This document shows positions 59,027 to 64,000 of a DNA stretch of 64,000 nucleotides, one piece after another (within the stretch, counting starts at the first letter, position 1; every line of letters begins with the position of its first letter). Where the stretch lies: NCBI GenBank assembly GCA_963942565.1, contig OZ012690.1, positions 37,577,552 through 37,641,551 of the forward strand, read 5' to 3'. Both the position numbers and the translations under genes were made by a program. This DNA is from Maea johnstoni (taxonomy: Eukaryota; Annelida; Polychaeta; Spionida; Magelonidae). Under the pieces are notes generated by a model. The model was not told the DNA's origin. It ran no database searches and saw nothing but the letters and a program-made list of their open reading frames with translations.

Positions 59027-60215
59027 ACAGCATGTGTGCATCTCCAGTTGACAGGCTAAATCTCCCATACAAATGTGACGCAAATGATTGACAGCATCTC
59101 CTAATCGGCCAATCAGAAGATGATACCCTACACCATCCCACATGGAAGTCTATCTACTTCTGGGATTCCTCAAATGCTCTTCGCACTTTAACTAAATCAA
59201 TAACCACAATAGCCACAATAGAGATCCACCAACCAGTACTTATAGAGTGACTTCCCAAGTCTCAGCCACTTCATCATTGTATTACTGAGACAATGCCAAA
59301 GTGGATGGGTGTGGGAGGGGGGGGGGGGGGGGGGGGGGCAGGCTTTCAGCAAGTGGGCAACCACTAATCAAGAATGCTGAGATTGAGAATATGGTATAAA
59401 ATTTGAATCGATATAGCCCATACACAAAATCTTCAATTTCAACCACTAGTACTCTGTGATTAAGGCCTGCAGGGCTCAACACTATTAAACAGTGGTCTTT
59501 GATAAGTCAAAGAAAAGGAAATTTATGAAAGGCATTCACTTTTCCTGGTATTTCAGTCCAGATCCAATTACTGCTCACAGTTCTGTACACTAGGGAAACA
59601 GCTCTATTTCCTCAATATCTAATTATGTTCAGAAAAAACATTGTTAGCTCATAAAATCACCAACTTGGTAATTAAGACACGAGATTGGGATAAAATAGCT
59701 TTTGCATACCAATCAGTACATTTTCTAGGATTTGCTAGAAGTTGATAACATGCAATTGCTTTTCTCAGCATGGTAGTGGTTTCATTAGCTATATGCCATT
59801 TAATCATTGTGCATACAAATTGTGTGTAGCACACCGAGTCATTATTGTAGTTTTGTATGTGTGTCAATCATGTGTGCACAACACATGCTCCATAATCAGC
59901 AGAACATTGTTAAAATTGTGCTTTCAAAGAGTATTACAAATATCAGTCCATTCACCCTTTCAGATCCCCAAGTGTCCTCACTACTTTGGTGATAATTTTT
60001 CCCAAACATATTTTTTTGCAAAATATAACTCTGCCTCAAATATTTTACCCAGTTTATAATTTTTGGAAATAAAAAATGTTCCACCAATCTAATGACTTTT
60101 TGAGAAGATCTCAATGCATGAATTCCCATTTCTTGCACAAGTCCCATTGATATTTCTAGTATTATGATCATCCAGGAGAAAACAAATACTATATACAGTG
60201 TGACTTAACATGACC
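59027..60215. other. Single-copy non-coding stretch with poly-G
   Basis: Holds a 22-G tract at 59317-59338. No gene recognised; the overlapping short frames near 59650-60170 on both strands lack family features. Confidence 0.45.
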
Positions 60216-60419
60216 TTAATCCATTCATGTCTATAGCTGCCAAGAGAACCTGGGTTACTATTGGAATAACCTTCCAACAAAGGCTTATCTCAATAGATAT
60301 TTGCAGAAGAATTGGTTATCCATGTAATATGTGCAACTAGACCTTCAAATACTTTCCAACTGTGCAGTTCACTCCAAAGTTATTTTCTCCCATATTCAGA
60401 CACCACTTTAAAGGGTTAA
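60216..60419 (+). repeat. TTAA MITE family 1 copy
   Basis: TTAATCCATTCATGTCTATAG to CTTTAAAGGGTTAA, 204 bp, with 'tttgcagaagaattgg' and 'ccaaagttattttc' inside. Confidence 0.7.
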
Positions 60420-60863
60420 ATAACATGAATTTTACCAGTAAGACAAAAAGTGAGCACTACTTTATTCTGAATATTTAACAGAAAGAGAAGACATGAGGTC
60501 TAAATCTACTCTTTCTTCTGAATTGTTAACTTTCCTACATGAAATATGTACTGAAGTGCCTTTACCATTTTGATTCTATTTGGACATGACTGCATGATTT
60601 TATCAGTTACTCAGTACACCATGCACAACCAACAAACAGCGTAAAATAATATCCTTATGGGATTTTATATTTTTCTTCATCCAAAATGGATCAATGATAG
60701 AGGCGACTTCTTTTAGAGGCAACTAATATCTTGCTGAAGTACATTTTATTCTATCTGAAATTGTTTTATCAGTGACTAAATTCAACTTATTCAATTATTA
60801 TTGACTAATCACAATTTTGATGATAATTTGAGCTTTTAATTTTGAATAATTACTTATATACTG
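60420..60863. other. Single-copy non-coding stretch
   Basis: Nothing recognised. Confidence 0.45.
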
Positions 60864-61212
60864 CTTAACACCAGGTTGAATCAGAATTCTGCTTCACATT
60901 TCCATTTCTCCTTTAAATATCATTAAAGATTACTTCCATGGGAGACAATTCAACAAGTGTAGGTCTTTTTGGGGTTGCCCAAGGCAAGAAGGGGTCAATC
61001 CTATTATGCCTGTAGCATCCAAAACTGCCTGACTAGTTTGTGCATACCTCTCTATCAAAAGCATTTTTTTTATAATATTTAAAGGAAAAATGTAACTAAC
61101 AACACCCATACTAATATCTATCCCAATTATATGCTTAATTTCAAAGTTATTAAAAAATACCACAAGTCCGGACAACAATCGTCAAGGAAATCTTTAAGCA
61201 TGAATGGGTTAA
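60864..61212 (+). repeat. Probable MITE family 1 copy
   Basis: The right end GCATGAATGGGTTAA is clear. The left end (TTAACACCAGGTTGAATC) is doubtful. Confidence 0.45.
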
Positions 61213-61744
61213 AGAAGAAGTTGCTCTGAAATGAACTCCCATGTTGCACCAGGAGAAAAAAATTGCGCAAGCGGTTGGATTAATGTGCCACGCTTTGCCT
61301 TCTGAGTGACTTACCATTCATCAGCCATGTGTAAGGTGAGCGCTACATTGCCTTCACAATTTATATACTCTCACCCGCACTCAGGGGAGACCCTATCTGC
61401 GCTTGCAAATAGCTCTAGGAAACTGATATATACGCTCTGTGATCCCACCGCAACGTACTTGGATAATATGTCAATGGAGTCAACATTTGCCGCAAGGAGA
61501 AATTGGAAATCAACAGAAAAAAATTCATATCTTAGCCCAGGAGCCAGAGACTACAAAGAATAAGCCGTTCCAAATTATTTGCTAGAAATTTGCCCCAACA
61601 GGGCAAGTAATGTCAGTAAATTTATACTTGTAAAGTAATACCAATCACAATATTGGCATTAATTAGTTACTTTCGAAGGTACAGTAAAATGTGAGTAAGG
61701 CAAATGAAAAGTGCTAGGTTTGTAAAGAGCCAAGTGCTGTAATC
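61213..61744. other. Single-copy non-coding stretch
   Basis: An 85-codon open frame at 61306-61563 has no recognisable domain and no supporting context. I do not call it a gene. Confidence 0.4.
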
Positions 61745-61940
61745 AAATATCAGACTCAATGGTGCAGTACGTGGCTAGATTGTCGGCCTAAGTGCAAGGA
61801 GGCATAGGGTCCTGAGTTTAATCCCATGCTGGGTCTAGTAGGGAGTCGATTCCTCTATAGACTGGGCCAATCACTGAAAATCTTCATTTCATAGTCTTTA
61901 TCGCGTGTCACCCTATAGGGAGAAATTACTATGAAGTTTC
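61745..61940 (+). repeat. tRNA-derived SINE, second family
   Basis: The tRNA-like head has A-box-like TGGCTAGATTGTCGG and B-box-like GTCCTGAGTTTAATCCC. The tail differs from the Leu-like SINE ('gggagtcgattcctctatag', 'tcgcgtgtcaccctatagg'). Boundaries are approximate. Confidence 0.6.
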
Positions 61941-62922
61941 ATATCCATTTCATATCATCATTCGTGCTATCTGTATCGTCTGCATATATAAAAAAAGCAT
62001 CCCTTCTTCTATGTTCGAGCCACCCCTAGAAAATTTGGGTAAAGAACCCTTCAAAAAAATTAAATGCAATTGGAAATTAATCATAATCTCGGCATATATA
62101 ATCTGTCAGTATTCATTTGCAGGTGGAATAAAAAGCCAAGAAGGATGCAAGTAAAATGTGTTTCCAAAATGCCCGCATAGGACATTAAATAAGAATAAAA
62201 TGAATTAGATTGAAAACCTTTTCATAATTATGCTGCTCAGCTTGGAGCTGATTTAATGAGAGTGAGAGTGTGCAATATAACTAATCGTCCATGCCTGGGA
62301 GTGTCTTGTATAAAGCCATGCCTGACACACGAACAGCACAGCCCTGCGCATGATAAATGAAAAACATGAAAAATGCATATCGTTGTATGAAGGAACGGCA
62401 AGAAAAAATGACATACGGATGAATCATAGCCAGATCTCATTCCGATCAAGCCTCGAACGCGCAGTCAAACGAGGGTGCGATAATTGTCGGATGAAATAAC
62501 GACTGGTGCTATGACATCCATAGGGTGTATTTCATGTTAATAGCGGCTATTTGTACTTGTAAGATAATATCCCTGATGGTCCTATCATTCATGCAATCGC
62601 TGCTGCCGACTACTGGCTTAGTAAAATCGGTGTAGCTTGCACCGGCCGCCACTGTTCCACAGTTCCTGGGAGCCGTGCACGGGAGGGTTATTGGGCGTAT
62701 CAGGCATGCCCAACCACCCATAGCTGGGGATGGCAATAACGGTGGAGGCAGATGTCTTTGTTTGATGGCAATTGAGTCTGGCGCTGACAGCACATATTAC
62801 AGCAGTAGCACAGAATCCAGGTAGCTGGCCAGATGGGCTGGAGTCTCAGCACATTGGGGACGGGAAGATTCTGTTGGAGGAAGATGGAAAACCCCTAATA
62901 GTTTGGCCGTATACAGGGCTAC
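61941..62922. other. Single-copy non-coding stretch before the retrotransposon
   Basis: No gene or repeat recognised. Confidence 0.45.
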
Positions 62923-64000
62923 TGTTATATGGAAATATTAGTCAAATAGAATATTTAGACTTGTACACTATATCGCTACATGTATTACATTTATTAATAC
63001 TAAGATCCAGGGGTTTAGCTTTTAGAAATAGAAGTTGACCATAGCTAACCCCATAGAGGTAGCCACTTGTCTAGACAATGTATGGGACCTGTTAACATTC
63101 CCACACCACCTAGAACAATAGGATAAGGATAGATATAACTGTAGTGACTGTTACAATTGATATCAGGTGTAGGTTAGACAGTAGCAGTAGCTAGCCCCTT
63201 TGTTAAGTCACAGATTGGTAGGCATTGTCTCTACTAGGGTAGCCAGACATAGCGGCACCACACCTCTACTACCTTAATTAAGGAAAGTGTTAGGATACCC
63301 AAGCTTCACCCCTAGCAACCAGGGTGGTCAGCAAGCCAGTCCAGTACTAAATAAACTAGCCCTCATTGGAGGGTCAATGTATGTTTTTATATGTCCTACG
63401 ACCCTATTGGTCCATCTGTATTATACCCTGTAAGATATTAGCCCTGTTCCTAGTGTTCAGGGTAATTCTGGTTTTGACAATAAAGACAGTCACATCAACC
63501 AACTCTTCAGAGTCTCTCAATTACTCTAAACTATTCTAAATTATATGGGTGAAATACCCATATAATAGTTGGTGGAGAATCCGGGTAATATAATACATAT
63601 GCCTGCACCAGATAACCTAAGATCAGCCACAAGACAGATGGAAGGCCAGCAATCCAACAACATCCAGATAGAGCATTTCCAAGCTCTGCCATCAGAGGAT
63701 GGTGAACAATGGATTGAGAGGTTTGAGTACTTCTCAAAGTACAAAACCCTGCCAGAAGCCAAACAATTAGACTTATTTCCCATGTTTTTGAAGGGAAACG
63801 CATGGCACTGGTTCCATGGTCTACCAGCAGACACCAAGGAAAATGTTGCTGAACTTAAGGCAGCTTTTAGGAGGCAGTACGCTAAAGAACAGGAGCCTGG
63901 GATATATGCAGCCCAACTATTTAACACCAAGCAGGAGGCAGGGCAGAGAGTGGCTGACTACCTGGTCACAGTGAGAAAACTGGCCAGTCAAGCCAAACTA
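62923..64000 (+). mobile_element. Ty3/Gypsy LTR retrotransposon, 5' part, runs off the window
   Basis: A fossil or recent virus-like element. The 5' LTR is about 62923-63567: it starts TGTTATATGG, its end mirrors this (CCATATAATA), and it carries AATAAA at about 63478. A primer-binding-like TGGTGGAGAATCCGGG follows at 63570. Gag starts at 63599 and is open to the window edge, with the layout of a Gypsy-type gag domain (WIERFEYFSKY, then LKGNAWHWF, then FRRQYA). Only about 1.1 kb is visible, so whether the whole element is intact cannot be judged. The visible part looks unbroken, which fits a young copy. Confidence 0.85.

Noticed and set aside
59742-60171. Overlapping frames of 61-105 codons on both strands
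   Set aside because: No domain is visible and the frames on the two strands overlap each other, as expected by chance in AT-rich DNA.
61306-61563. 85-codon plus frame
   Set aside because: Ordinary composition, no domain, no splice sites and no neighbour to support it.

Overview
This is a gene-poor, AT-rich eukaryotic window, most likely from a marine invertebrate animal. The grounds are tRNA-derived SINEs, several families of non-autonomous DNA transposons, long microsatellites, a Ty3/Gypsy retrotransposon, and a fukutin/LicD-like type II membrane protein preceded by a splice acceptor. I cannot name the phylum. There is no operon-like layout, so this is not a prokaryotic replicon.

The main structure is a tandem segmental duplication with a period of about 29 kb. 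Copy A runs from the window start to the assembly gap at 27276-27475. Copy B is recognisable from 28913 to about 53.4 kb, in the same order and orientation. Position 1 pairs with 28913 and the gene at 3003 pairs with the one at 32184. About 1.4 kb after the gap (27513-28912) has no partner inside the window and is probably the left end of unit B, whose partner would lie just left of the window. Each copy carries one intact 241-codon gene for a small single-pass LicD/fukutin-family protein (3003-3728 and 32184-32909). These are the only protein-coding genes I can support. Each unit ends in a 109-bp minisatellite, about 54 units in A and about 15 in B, homogenised to different variants in the two copies.

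Comparing the copies dates many insertions, because one copy keeps the empty site. Copy A gained two hAT elements (1276-1702; 20471-21255, the latter with the remains of a BED zinc finger). Copy B gained two Tc1/mariner-type elements (38305-39243, 41892-42610), a TTAA-targeting element (40828-41576) and a hAT element (45323-46860) that carries a pogo/Tigger-like element (45776-46280). Copy A also carries a piggyBac-like element (11193-12896) inserted into the TTAA of an older MITE. Two abundant short MITE families with TTAACCC/GGGTTAA ends pepper the whole window.

From about 53.8 kb to the end the sequence is single copy: two more hAT elements (54703-55358, 56332-57526), low-complexity DNA, MITEs, a second tRNA-type SINE (about 61745-61940), and the 5' LTR and start of gag of a Ty3/Gypsy retrotransposon that continues past the window end.

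All calls come from reading the sequence by eye. Boundaries of older repeats are approximate, and identity figures are hand counts.
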